Source of the DNA: Candidatus Methanohalarchaeum thermophilum
GTDB lineage: Archaea; Halobacteriota; Methanonatronarchaeia; Methanonatronarchaeales; Methanonatronarchaeaceae
Direction of reading: 5' to 3'
Assembly (NCBI GenBank): GCA_001914405.1
Contig: MSDW01000001.1
Span: 496,001 to 560,000 of the forward strand
DNA length: 64,000 bases
Below are positions 41,782 to 51,195 of this stretch, piece after piece. Under the pieces are notes generated by a model. That model did no database searches. It saw only the letters and a list, made by a program, of their open reading frames with translations, and was not told the origin of the DNA. Positions within the stretch are counted from its first letter, which is position 1; the number at the start of each line of letters is the position of its first letter. The translations under genes and the position numbers were made by a program.

Positions 41782-43291
41782 TTATCTATTTGACTGAGAA
41801 GGCGCCTTTCTAAGTCTTTTGATTTAGGTGGGTGGTGGTTTAGTCTTCTGGAAAAACTTTTAGATATACTGGTAAGCATTAGGTATAATAGGATATAGTA
41901 GGATGAAGAAGTCGGTGAGACAGAATCCTACGTGGACTAACCAAAAAAGAATACGAAATACTAAAGAAGATGAGCCATAAATCCAAGGACCTATACAACG
42001 AAACACTCTACGAGAAGGAGACAAATACTTCTTCACTAATGGAGACTACCTAAACTACTACAAATCTTACAAACGCCTAAAAGATGAAAGCGAGAACTAC
42101 GAAGTACTCTCATCTCAAGCAGCTCAGCAAACGATGAAGCACGTAGACAAAGCTTTCCAAAGCTTCTTTAAATTAATAGAGAAGAATAGAGAAGGTAGGT
42201 ATGATGGTGAAGCTAGTCCACCCCGTTACTTAGAAAAGGATGGATACTTTTCATTGATATTTCCTAAGTCAAAGCTTCCAGGTTAAAGAAGACCACATAA
42301 GAGTTGGTGTTCCAAAAAGTTTCAGGGAAAAATATGGGTATGATAAAAGAGAAATCCAAATTGATTTCACTTACGAGAAACTAAAACAAAGCCACATAGA
42401 CATCAAACAACTACACATAATTCCAAGAGCAAAAGCACAATACTTCGAATACAGAATTGTTTATGAGGAGGAGAAGGAACCAGTTGGGACAAAGGGAGGG
42501 TTCTTGGTTAGGTATTGATTTGGGGTTGGATAATTTGGCTACTTGTGTTGACCACTTTGGGCGCTCATTTATCTTGGATGGGCGATTACTTATAATCGTA
42601 TAACAGGTGGTTTAATAAAGAAGTAGCTAAGTTAGGTTGCAGTCTATAAAGGATGGGCAAGGATTTGAGGGGTGCATAGAGAGAATAAACAAATTATTTT
42701 GGAATCGAGATAATTACATCCATGATTACTTGAATAAGGTGATTAGGGCAATTGTTGACTATTATAAAGAAAATAGGATAGAGAGGGTGTTTTGTGGTGA
42801 TGGAAAGGGTTGGAAGCAGGAGGTAGATTTAGGTGACGGCAATAATGAAGGATTTGTGGAGGTTCCGTTTGATTGGTTTAAGCAAAAGCTCAAGCACAAA
42901 CTAGGGTATTATGGTATTATTTAGGGTATTATGGTATTGAATTTGTGTTAGTGGATGAATCTTACACAAGCAAATGCAATGCATTAGCTAATACTGAGGT
43001 AAGGAAGAAACCAAGTTATAGAGGAAGAAGAATTGAGAGAGGCTTATACGAAACAAGTGATGGCGCATTAATTAATGCTGACTTAGATGGTGCTTTGAAT
43101 ATTGCTAAGAAAGGGTATGTCTGAAACTAATTTGGAGTTGGGAGTAGGAGGTAGTGGCGTTGTGGACACGCCAAGGAGAATAAGGAAACCTCTTTGGGTT
43201 AGGATGCGGCTCAGATATAAAAGTGAGAGCCTAATTCAAACTTCTCCTGAAATCCCATTCCTAATCTTTTGATTAGGTAGGGGTAGTTCAC
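41782..43291 (+). mobile_element. tnpB: Degenerate IS200/IS605-type unit D2, second copy of D1
   Basis: Same left end (TTATCTATTTGACTGAG), same tnpB fragments and same right end (CACGCCAAGGAGAATAAGG, palindrome CTAATCTTTTGATTAGG, GTAGTTCAC) as 37608-39097. The tnpB pieces include [67 protein letters not shown] and DGALINADLDGALNI. They are split by frameshifts, stops and a small duplication (TAGGGTATTATGGTATT at 42903-42940). tnpB is dead here too. A short stretch near 42470-42600 is almost identical to D1, consistent with recent copying or gene conversion. Confidence 0.85.
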
Positions 43292-43344
43292 TTCCGTTTA
43301 TTTGGTTTAAAAAATCTTTCTTGGTTATGGTTGAAACATGTGGT

Positions 43345-43580
43345 TGCGTAGAGGTTTTAGGGGTTAGTATATGAGCAGCTATTGAGGGGATAAGTGGAAG
43401 CTATAGCTTAGCTAATATAAGGCTTTTTATATCTCTGATTTAGGATTCTTCAAAGCGCAAGCTTAATTTGCTGATCAGGGGATAGGAGGAAGCTTTATTA
43501 GAAAGGCAAACTTTCTTTTGAGATAAGGTCTAAGAGAAAGCGCACTCCCTTTAAGGAGTAAGTTTCTTTACTGCAGTGGC
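43345..43580 (+). mobile_element. Family A right-half remnant (A8)
   Basis: The second half of the family A interior is recognisable directly after D2: AAGCTTTATTAGAAAGGCAAAC, TTTTGAGATAAGGTC and the terminal stem CTCCCTTTAAGGAG. The left end and the first half are missing or decayed. Confidence 0.4.
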
Positions 43581-43656
43581 AAAAATATATTTCTTTAATC
43601 TATTAGTTAAAAGCATGAAAGGTTAAAATTGGTTACAAAAAGTTTTTTAATTTATA

Positions 43657-43668
43657 CTAATTAATTAG
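43657..43668. promoter_or_regulatory. Perfect palindrome and TATA box upstream of the wHTH gene
   Basis: CTAATTAATTAG is a perfect 12-bp palindrome immediately upstream of a TATA-like TTTAAATA (43676-43683), about 20 bp before ATG 43699. A binding site just upstream of the TATA box suits autoregulation by the encoded winged-helix protein. The short TATA-ATG distance fits a leaderless mRNA. Confidence 0.45.
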
Positions 43669-43698
43669 AGTTAGTTTAAATAACTTATAGGATAAAAA

Positions 43699-44073
43699 AT
43701 GGCATATAGAGCAGAAATGAACTTTAAAAAAAATAAAGATGTAAAAATCCCCTCAAAGATAGAAGCAATGCTCTTAATACTTGAAGGCAAAGATCACTTT
43801 AAAGAAATAATAGAAAAAAGCAGTTACTCTAAACCAACCATTAATAAAATACTAAACAACTTAAAGGACGAAAAATTAATCGAATACAAAATCGGGGAAG
43901 ACAAAAGAATTAAAAGATACAAATTAACCAATAAAGGCCTAAAAACACTTAAACGATACAACCAAAAACTAAAACAACAAATAGAGAACCCAGACAAAAA
44001 ACCAAAACCCATGTATAATAAACTCCCCAGAAACAAATTACGCAGCAAAATGATCTGGAAACAAATCAGATAA
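43699..44073 (+). CDS. Winged helix-turn-helix transcriptional regulator
   Basis: A 124-residue DNA-binding protein. The wHTH domain covers about residues 17-90: EAMLLILEGKDHFKEII, recognition helix SKPTINKILNNLKDEKLIEYK, wing EDKRIKRYKLTNKGLKTL. A lysine-rich C-terminal tail follows. The arrangement resembles archaeal PadR/MarR-like or phage-type repressors. No effector domain is present. A palindrome upstream suggests that it controls itself. It is flanked on both sides by mobile-element remnants, so it may be accessory DNA. Confidence 0.75.
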   Translation: MAYRAEMNFKKNKDVKIPSKIEAMLLILEGKDHFKEIIEKSSYSKPTINKILNNLKDEKLIEYKIGEDKRIKRYKLTNKGLKTLKRYNQKLKQQIENPDKKPKPMYNKLPRNKLRSKMIWKQIR

Positions 44074-44094
44074 AAAAATATCTATTCGGAGTAA

Positions 44095-44190
44095 GGGAAT
44101 TAATCCCACGGCTTGCTGCGGGAGTTGGATTCCGTTAAATTTAAACAAATAATTTTACTTGTGTTTTTACTCCCTAAAGGTGGCTTTTTT
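44095..44190 (+). repeat. Second copy of the 3750-3838 structured repeat
   Basis: CCCACGGCTTGCTGCGGG forms a hairpin, followed by GGATTCCGTTAAATTTAAA, an AT spacer and AAGGTGGCTTTTTT, matching 3750-3838 in order and spacing. The hairpin plus conserved downstream flank is typical of the 3' end of tnpB-only elements. No tnpB remains here; the wHTH gene lies where one would expect it. Confidence 0.5.
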
Positions 44191-44195
44191 AGTTG

Positions 44196-44508
44196 TTTTA
44201 TCTTTTTATGGTTGAGGAAGGTCTTTTCCTTTTCTTTGGTTGGGTAGGGGGATGATTTAACCCTATAGGACTTAGATAGCTCTGTGTTCTAGGTTTTTGG
44301 TGTAGGGCAGGAGTTGTGGCCGAACCTAAGCCCGTGGATAGATGAGTGTCTGTGTATTAAGCTTGTTGGCTGGATTGGTTGTCTACTGGGTAAATTTTCT
44401 TGGAATAGCTTCGGCCCTGGATTGAGGTGATTTGACTGCGGTAGGAGGGAGACTCCTTTGGCTTTGAACCCCTCTACTAATCTCTTATTAGGTAGAGGAG
44501 GAAATCAC
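44196..44508 (+). mobile_element. Family B tnpB-less element (copy B2), supplying the next gene's stop codon
   Basis: Left end TTTTATCTTTTTATGGTTGAG. Interior TGTTCTAGGTTTTTGGTG, GTCTGTGTATTAAG, TTGTCTACTGGGTAAA, GGATTGAGGTGATTTGAC. Right palindrome CCTCTACTAATCTCTTATTAGG then AAATCACTC. It aligns end to end with 7509-7808. The TGA stop of the minus-strand gene (44505-44507) lies inside the terminal TCAC of the element. Confidence 0.75.
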
Positions 44509-45194
44509 TCTACTCTGTAGGGGCAGTCTATTCGTTCGCATCCCTCACATGAAAAGATATTCTCTATATTTTTAATTTCCTTTCCTATTCCTATTACAAA
44601 GGATAGTGACTTCTGTGGTGAAATTGCATTTGTTTTTTTAAGTTCAACATTTATTTTTCCTGCATTTATTAAATTAAATATGAATTCTTGGTTTTCAATT
44701 CCCCAATCGACTCTTCCGCTTCCAGGTGGAACTATTCTGGTTGTGTTTAGTCCATTGTCGGTGGCTTCTGATTTAATCTCTAGAGCAACTTTCCTAAAAG
44801 ACTTTTCAAGTGCAATATTCTCGATTGCATCTATTACTAACATCTCAAGGCTTGCTCTGTCATCTCTAGATTTATTTTTCCTAATAGGGTTTTCATAGAT
44901 TTCAGCACCAATTGTTACTACTCCAACAGCAAGATGATCTGAATCTAAAAGACCCTTAGGCGGGGAATAAGCTTTAATTTCCGTATTCTTTTTAGGTAGA
45001 ACCTTTTGGATCGACCTCGGTTTAGTGTAAGAAAGGACATCTTCTTTTACTCTGGATACTATATCACGGACCTTCATTTTTGTTTTCTCGTTCTGAGCCC
45101 ACTTAGTAAAAGGAGGGTTCTCAAGAACTTCATCAGTCTGAAGTTCAAAAGGAATATCTTTATACACATTATCTAGATCTTTCATAGAAACCAT
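44505..45194 (-). CDS. MetH-activation-domain-like corrinoid protein (vitamin B12-dependent methionine synthase family)
   Basis: About 229 residues. The second half, with RIVPPGSGRVDWGIENQEFIF, INVELKKTNAISPQKSLSF and GIGKEI, follows the pattern of the MetH reactivation (AdoMet-binding) domain. The C terminus CEGCERIDCPYR is the cysteine cluster of stand-alone anaerobic relatives. Such proteins are thought to act in corrinoid methyl transfer or reactivation. That would fit an organism with corrinoid methyltransferases and cobalamin genes, though no methyltransferase is in the window. Start ATG 45194 (TTG 45203 and ATG 45185 possible). The terminal VE and stop come from element B2. Confidence 0.65.
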   Translation of the reverse strand: MVSMKDLDNVYKDIPFELQTDEVLENPPFTKWAQNEKTKMKVRDIVSRVKEDVLSYTKPRSIQKVLPKKNTEIKAYSPPKGLLDSDHLAVGVVTIGAEIYENPIRKNKSRDDRASLEMLVIDAIENIALEKSFRKVALEIKSEATDNGLNTTRIVPPGSGRVDWGIENQEFIFNLINAGKINVELKKTNAISPQKSLSFVIGIGKEIKNIENIFSCEGCERIDCPYRVE

Positions 45195-45231
45195 AATAAC
45201 CAACTTTAATTAGAACTTGGAAAATCATAAG

Positions 45232-45710
45232 TTTATCTTAATTGCTGGGAAGATCCCCTCTTTCTATATCGAATATATTGCGGTAGGGTGGTAGGATAGA
45301 TCAACCAAAGGAACTTAAATGGTTTGAGTAAGTTAAGTTGGGTTAATTGGCAGTTATTTGGCCTTGTTTGCTTTTGGACAAAAGATGATCTAGTGCCTTT
45401 CAAGTGTTGGCTAAAGCTTCGAACTAGTGTAAGGAGATGTTGGATGGGCTTAAACCCTTTAGGAGTAGAATCTTAGTGGTTGATGTAGCTTGTTAGGAAA
45501 GAAGATAAGTGGAACTATTTGCGAGTCAGTATAAGGCACTTCCGTGTCTGGATCCATGTCTTTTCTGGGAATTGGATTGTCCTCCGATGTTGTTGGTGTG
45601 GTGAGAGAAGCACGATGGCATGAAATGGCAACCTTCTTTTTGGATGGGTTTCACGCGTTGGAACCCCATTTCCTCACAAATGAATTTGAGCAAGTTAGGG
45701 GCGACTTTAC
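45232..45710 (+). mobile_element. Family A tnpB-less element (copy A6)
   Basis: Starts TTTATCTTAATTGCTGGGAAG; interior GGCAGTTATTTGG, GAACTATTTGCGAGTCAG, GGTTTCACGCG. The right stem is CCCATTTCCTCAC...GAATTTGAG...GGGG followed by CGACTTTAC. The loop of its terminal stem differs from other A copies but resembles the right end of the 6037 unit. It lies 38 bp upstream of the start of the corrinoid gene. Small ORFs here are not conserved in other copies. Confidence 0.65.
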
Positions 45711-45720
45711 ACATATTGTA

Positions 45721-45754
<34 letters not shown>

Positions 45755-45836
45755 TCATCTTCGTTTACGGAGGGGAGGCATCGGTCTCTCTCATGGAAAG
45801 TTTTTTAAAGACTATGGGGTAAGTATAGTGTGTATT

Positions 45837-45956
45837 ATGGAGAGAAAGAATATCACGATAAGGGAAGACCAGGCCGAATGGATAGAAGAGAACTATCTCA
45901 ACTTATCTCGTTTCGTTCAGGACAAGTTGGATGAGTTGATAGAAGGTGAAGGCTGA
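45837..45956 (+). CDS. Ribbon-helix-helix-like small protein linked to tnpB
   Basis: A 39-residue frame: MERKNITIREDQAEWIEEN, NLSRFVQDKLDELIEG. The beta strand followed by two helices with N-L-S-x-F-V matches short CopG/RHH-type proteins that precede tnpB in many archaeal units. It ends 3 nt upstream of the tnpB homology (KKTIVCKITEPNKGK). The frame is intact. Confidence 0.55.
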   Translation: MERKNITIREDQAEWIEENYLNLSRFVQDKLDELIEGEG

Positions 45957-46960
45957 AAAAAACCATTGTCTGTAAAATAACAGAACCCAACAAAGGCAAA
46001 CTCGAAGCAATTGAAGAAGAATACAGCAAGGTTCAAGGATATATCTGTGGAGAAACGGAAGATCTATATTCTGCAACCAAGCAGGCGATGGACAAATATA
46101 TCGACATCGAGAAATTGAAAGATGGTAAAGATTACCCGTTGTTCTTGAGAAATGACACATTTAGGGTAGAAAAAGCTGAGAACACCAAGGAATTTGGTTA
46201 CTGGGCTAAGATACCAGTAAGGGATGTCTATGGTGGTGTTTGGGTTCCAGTGAAACCACATGAAGAGATAAAACTAACATACAACATCAAGGATTCAAAG
46301 ATTGTTAGAAAGGATTATGTTTTCGAGTTCCATCTATCAGTTTCCAAGGAAGTGGAACCCGTTGAAGCCTACAGAGGTGCCATAGGCATAGACTTGAGTC
46401 TAAATAAGTTTGCATACCTGCGTCAGGTTGTCCGGCCGTCAGAACCATTGCCACGGCACCCATACAGGCAATGTACAGGGCAAGTACTACTTTCTTAGGA
46501 AAAACTGTAAGAATGGCTATGTCCAAAAGAAATGGGATAATAAAGACAGCAACAAGATAGAGGATATCTATCACAAGATTAGCAGGGAAATAGTAGACAC
46601 TGCAAAGAAAAACGATTTATTGATTTAGGTCGGGACCCTCGATGAGATACAGGAACAGGGCAAGGGCAGAGAGATAAATCGGAAACTACATAACTTTCCA
46701 CATTGGAAGTTGAGGAACTACATCAAGTAAAAGGTAAAGTAGGAGGATATAGAGGTTGTAGAGGTAGTGAAGCGTACACTAGCCAACGATGTTTTAGGTG
46801 TGGTGAAGTTGGCGACAAATACAGAGATAGATTCAGTTGCCCAAATTGCGAACTCGAAACGGATAGAAATAAGAATTGAGCACATAACATAGCCGTTCGG
46901 GGCATCGGAAAGTTTGAGAAAACCTTTTCTGATGCTAGGGGCCATGTGGCATGGCCCAAA
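45953..46960 (+). pseudogene. tnpB: Broken tnpB (family F)
   Basis: The first open segment runs to 46498 (KKTIVCKITEPNKGKLEAI through AIGIDLSLNKFAYL with the first RuvC Asp). It begins at CTG where the expected ATG should be. Homology then shifts frame (GNVQGKYYFLRKNCKNGY), meets stops at 46626, 46728 and 46737, and ends with the zinc-finger region SQRCFRCGEVGDKYRDRFSCPNCELETDRN before another stop. It is clearly non-functional. Confidence 0.85.
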
Positions 46961-47140
46961 GCCACTGCCGTTGACCCAGCCTCTGGAAGCCATTTGGCTG
47001 ACAAGCTAGTGAGGTAGGTGGTAACCTCTTGAAGTCTGTCGGATGCTCCGCCCTTTATGGCGGAGAGGATGTCACTTGGTTAGGTAAAGTTGATGTTTTA
47101 GTTAAATTGATTTTTTTGTAAGATTAATGCGGGTTAATGG

Positions 47141-47851
47141 TTGGGGTTGTTTTTGAAGGAAGGTACTGACATTTTTGGTGAGATTTTGTGTGATTATAGG
47201 GATGGAAGAGATGTTTTTGAAATAATTGAAAGAAGTGATGGTTTTGTTGCTTTTAATTCGATTGATAGGTATTTTGCTTGCTATGATGATTGGCCGAAGA
47301 TAGAAAAGAGGGCTATGGAATATGTTGAGGGAAGAGTTCTTGATTTGGGATGTGGAGCAGGGAGACATTCTATTTTTCTTCAATCAGAAGGATTTGATTT
47401 GTTAGCAATTGATATTTCGCCCACCGCAATTAGGGTATGTGAGGAGAGGGGAGTTGAGAGAACTAAGGTAATGGATTTCAGAGAAGTAGGAGAGCTAAAT
47501 GAGGAGTTTGGTACCGTACTATTGCTTGGTAATAATTTTGGGTTTTTAGGGAAAAAAGTTACATCTAGAAAAGTTTTGAATGATTTATATGAGATAACTT
47601 CAGAGAATGGAAAGATATTGGCTGAATCTAAGAAGCCAAGTAAATTAAATGGTTTTTCTAGCGCACGAAAACGAAATAAGGATATAATGACTTACGAAGT
47701 TAGAGTTAAATATAGAGAGAAATCTACTGATTGGTTTAAATTCCTTTCAGTATCAGAGGAGGGGATGAAGGAAATTTTAGAGGGAACGGGTTGGCGAATA
47801 GATTCAGTTCTGAAATCAGAAGACTTAAATGTTTTTGTTGTGAAGAAGTAG
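47141..47851 (+). CDS. Class I SAM-dependent methyltransferase
   Basis: A 236-residue Rossmann methyltransferase. Motif I is VLDLGCGAGRHSIFLQ, motif II is LLAIDISPTAI, post-I acidic residue D in KVMDFRE, and motif IV is TVLLLGNNFGFL. The N-terminal 60 residues (YFACYDDWPKIEKRAMEYV) are substrate-side helices. The target is not evident. The start used is TTG 47141; no better codon with a ribosome binding site is visible. It begins 66 bp after the F3 right end. The family F guide region would point into this gene's 5' flank. Confidence 0.8.
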   Translation: MGLFLKEGTDIFGEILCDYRDGRDVFEIIERSDGFVAFNSIDRYFACYDDWPKIEKRAMEYVEGRVLDLGCGAGRHSIFLQSEGFDLLAIDISPTAIRVCEERGVERTKVMDFREVGELNEEFGTVLLLGNNFGFLGKKVTSRKVLNDLYEITSENGKILAESKKPSKLNGFSSARKRNKDIMTYEVRVKYREKSTDWFKFLSVSEEGMKEILEGTGWRIDSVLKSEDLNVFVVKK

Positions 47852-47879
47852 GCAGAAAACCCGGTTTTTTAAGACACAG

Positions 47880-49170
47880 GATGAATTCCGAATAAAAAGA
47901 CTTTAAAATACTTTAAATAGAAAAATAAGTAGATAAATGTCTGTGATAAAGGTTCTGGAGCTGACAAAGAGGTTTGTCAAAAGATTGAGGCAAAGCTAGG
48001 TAAAGACATAAGGAGTTTTGCTGGAGGAATCTGAAGAAGTGCCAGACTTGAAGCTTATAGAACAATCCAATCAGGAGTCGTGAATATAACGAAAACCAAG
48101 GAAAAACAACTTAGGAGAGAATACGAGAGCCTACAAAAATATCTACATAATGGAGAAGACGTTGAACTACATTATCTAACAAACAACAAGCCAGACGACA
48201 CTTTGACAAGATTAAAAAAGACAAAGAGCATTTAATTAGCCTAAGAAAAGACCTAATTGATTTAAAAGGATGTAGATCAGATTTCTGTGACTACTATGTG
48301 AATGTTTCCTCGGCCCTGCGTCGTAGTGGGATAAATGTTCCAGTAAAAACAGGTAGAGAAATAGAGGGTGGCTGGGAGCTATGTGAGTCTAAACTATTTA
48401 GAAAAAACGATAAGTTTTACCTTAATCCTGTCCTCGAGATAGAAGCATGTGAAGTCGATGAAGATGAATACAACGGCGTGTTGGGTATTGCCCTTGGGCT
48501 CCATAATCCAGTAGCCAGGAAAGGCCTTGGTGGCGCCGTCCAGCCAGCCCAAAGTCTTTTTTGGAGGCGAAGACGTCAAAAATATTCAAACGAAATACTA
48601 TTATCTCCGCAAACAATCAGATACAGATAAAAATTAAAGTTATAGAGAATGCAACAAAGTAAATGACCGATTACATAAGCTAACACAGGTATATTGGATT
48701 AATCAGAACAGAACAAGTTAATTGTCTGTATAGGAGGCCTAGAATGCATACAAAACCAAGATAGAGGAAGAGAGAGGGATCGTAAGTTGAATAGATTTTC
48801 GCATTATAGCTTTAGGCAAATGCTAGAATACAAGTACAAAGAGAGAAGGATCAAATACATCGAGGTAAACGAAGCCTTTAGCAGTTAAAGATGTTCTAGG
48901 TGTGGAGAGAAATAGGAGACAGATACAAAAGAGTGTTCAAGTGTAGTAATTGTGGCTATGAAATTGATTCCGATGCTAATGGAGCACGTAATATAGTGCA
49001 GCGGGCGATATGCAATCCTGAGATAATGAATGCTGGTTAGTGCAGGGGCTTTGTGGCAGACCCCTCCGGCCTCTTGTCCTTCGGCTGGACTTTCCCAGCT
49101 TAATGTTTTCGCTGAGGAAAGTTCAGAGGAGACTGGAGGGCTTTGTCACGGGAGCTTTCTGTTTATATTA
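47880..49170 (+). pseudogene. tnpB: Broken tnpB unit (family G)
   Basis: TnpB pieces occur in several frames: GADKEVCQKIEAKLGKDIRSF, TKTKEKQLRREYESLQKYL, LRRSGINVPVKTGREIEGGWELCESKLF, GVLGIALGLHN (RuvC block, catalytic Asp replaced by Ala), KYYYLRKQ, then RCSRCGEK and CSNCGYEIDSDANGARNI (zinc finger and final Asp). Stops and shifts occur throughout. The right end (about 49010-49170, GGCTGGACTTTCCCAGC, GAGGAAAGTTCAGAGGAG, ACTGGAGGG) matches 4430-4510. The 49171-49445 remainder is noncoding. Confidence 0.75.
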
Positions 49171-49445
49171 TGGTGGGAGGGTTCAGTCTTCGTTGGTTCT
49201 ATACTGAGTGCTTTCATTTTTGGGTTTGGGGGCTTGGGTGAGGTTTTGTTCTAATGCTTGTTGTGGACCCGCAGGGTTAAGTTGGGTTGAGAGAGTTAAG
49301 AGTTGTGGTATTCACCTCTGTGTCCTAAATGGATTAGGTTTTTGTCTAACTATAAGTGTAAGGAGAAGTCCGTGTATCCCTGGCCTAAAGAAGGGGGTCT
49401 ATGTTGCTCTTTTACAAAACCCACAATGAGATAAATATTGGGTTT

Positions 49446-49652
49446 TTATGTTCTTTTTGGATAGTTGAATGCTGATATTGTTAGGGAGATGTATGTTAAA
49501 AGGAATATTCCTACGATTATTGCGAAAAATAGTGTACTTTCGATTAGGGATGCGCTAACTAGTATTAAAGCTATCATTGAGAACAGGGCTATAAGTGCTA
49601 TTATATCTATACTATCTTTAAGATAGGTTATATTTTTCATTAAAAGCCCCAT
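49446..49652 (-). CDS. Small two-helix membrane protein, function unknown
   Basis: 68 residues (64 if it starts at MKNITYL). Two hydrophobic helices, IIALIALFSMIALILVSASL and LFFAIIVGIFLLTYISLTI, are separated by a short polar ES turn. A weak purine-rich stretch precedes the start. No family recognised. It is monocistronic between a tnpB remnant and an AT-rich region. Confidence 0.5.
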   Translation of the reverse strand: MGLLMKNITYLKDSIDIIALIALFSMIALILVSASLIESTLFFAIIVGIFLLTYISLTISAFNYPKRT

Positions 49653-49876
49653 TTTTATATTGGAGGTATCCTTACTTAATATTTTCGAAATTAAACCCTG
49701 AAGTCGTGTTATTTGTTGTCACAGTATCTTTTTGTTTCATATAAAAACAAAAAACCAAAAGCTAAACGACTTACTTAAAAGGTAAAAACTTAAAATGACA
49801 AGGAGATACACTAGTTATATACGCGAGGAAATATAAATTCGTTTTCTACATACACAAAAAAGTCTAAAGATCTAGT

Positions 49877-50116
49877 TCAAAAGAAATTTATCTCTAAATT
49901 ATTTTTAATACCCTTAGCTAGTTTTTCAATAGAATTTAACTTCTCTAATCTCTTTGCTTTAAGGCAAAAATCACATAAATCAGGTGATCCCTGTATAACA
50001 GCATTATTGAACTCTTTTTGAGACTTGAATTCACCTATTTTCGATTTAAGGATCTCAAACTTCTCTTTAGGACACTCAATATTACTTCCTTTATCCGAAA
50101 CCCATGCACATTGCAT
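49877..50116 (-). CDS. Small cysteine-containing protein, function unknown
   Basis: 79 residues from ATG at 50116 (MQCAWVSDKGSNIECP). The cysteines C3, C15 and the pair CDFC near residue 48 could bind zinc or a cluster. The C-terminal half is helical and basic/acidic mixed. It faces away from the methyltransferase at 50198, sharing a short divergent promoter region with TATA-like AATATTATTAAAA. I do not recognise the family. Confidence 0.55.
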   Translation of the reverse strand: MQCAWVSDKGSNIECPKEKFEILKSKIGEFKSQKEFNNAVIQGSPDLCDFCLKAKRLEKLNSIEKLAKGIKNNLEINFF

Positions 50117-50197
50117 TTTTAAAAACACCTAAGTATCTATCTGTGTAATATTATTAAAAACCTTTTATTTGAAAGAAAGAGGATAAAATAATTATCC

Positions 50198-50857
50198 ATG
50201 GCTGATAAAAAAGAAGTCCAGGACCTATATGATAAAATATCAAGTGACTTTAGTGAGAGAAGAAACTATCCGTGGCCTGAGGTTGTAGATTACATAGAAA
50301 ATAGTAAAAAAGGAAAAAATGCAATAGACCTTGGTTGCGGAAATGGGAGACACATTCCACATCTTTCCCAGATATATGAAACTGTAATTGGGTTGGATAT
50401 CTCTAAGGCTATGCTATGCGAGGCAAGATATAAATTAGAAAAAGAAAATCTGGAAAAACAGGAGTTTGAGCTAATACAAGGAGATATCACATATATTCCC
50501 TTTAAAGACGAAGTATTTGACTGTATAATTAATATTGCAACGTTCCATCATTTACCAACTACTAAAGATAGGATAAAAGCGTTAAATGAAATGTTCAGAG
50601 TGCTTAAAGAGGATAAAGAAGTTCTTTTTAGTGTTTGGTCAATAGAACACGAATACTTTGATGGAAACAGAAAAGAAATCAGGGAAAACGATTTCGATTA
50701 TAATGTGACTTGGGAATCAAATGGAAGACGCTTAGAAAGATATTATCATATATTTGACGAAAAAAGGTTAAAAAGACAATTAGGAAAATCAGATTTTGAG
50801 ATTAAATCTCTTGAGCTTTCCTCTGGAAATTATTATGTAAGATTACATAAACCATGA
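50198..50857 (+). CDS. Trm9/ALKBH8-like tRNA wobble-uridine methyltransferase
   Basis: A 219-residue SAM methyltransferase. The N terminus VQDLYDKISSDFSERRNYPWPEVVDYI has the DLYDKIS-x-x-FS-x-R-x-PWP pattern of Trm9 and related enzymes. Motif I is AIDLGCGNGRHIPHL, post-I GLDIS, and IIIATFHHLPT-like motif IV (NIATFHHLP) also fits, as does the KEDKEVLFSVWSIEH region. In eukaryotes the family finishes mcm5U at the wobble position; archaeal homologues are little studied. ATG 50198, with a weak ribosome binding site. Single gene. Confidence 0.75.
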   Translation: MADKKEVQDLYDKISSDFSERRNYPWPEVVDYIENSKKGKNAIDLGCGNGRHIPHLSQIYETVIGLDISKAMLCEARYKLEKENLEKQEFELIQGDITYIPFKDEVFDCIINIATFHHLPTTKDRIKALNEMFRVLKEDKEVLFSVWSIEHEYFDGNRKEIRENDFDYNVTWESNGRRLERYYHIFDEKRLKRQLGKSDFEIKSLELSSGNYYVRLHKP

Positions 50858-51195
50858 GGTAATATCCAAAAACTAGATTACTTTAAATAGAGTCACCTAT
50901 TAATCTAATTAATGTTCCTAATGAATAAAACAACACTAAGAAGACAATAAATCCTTCTAAATTCATATCAAGGTAACCTTCCCTGTTAAGGTTAAGTTTT
51001 TTTATTCAAAGTACTTATTAATTTTTCTGTTTGAGCGAAAATATCTTACTAAGCTAAGTGAAGTCCTCTCTTCCTTAATGAATATGTTTTATCCAAGCAC
51101 CGAAGATAATTAAAAGAACTACTAAATTAATTAGTGGTATACAAAGTATTATTCCATTTTTAAGTTGTTATCTAATGATTGATCGGCTTTTTTAG
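50858..51195. other. Noncoding AT-rich stretch
   Basis: Between two convergent genes. A small dyad AGGTAACCTTCCCTGTTAAGGTTA near 50970 is followed by T's and may terminate the methyltransferase transcript. Nothing else was recognised. Confidence 0.4.
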
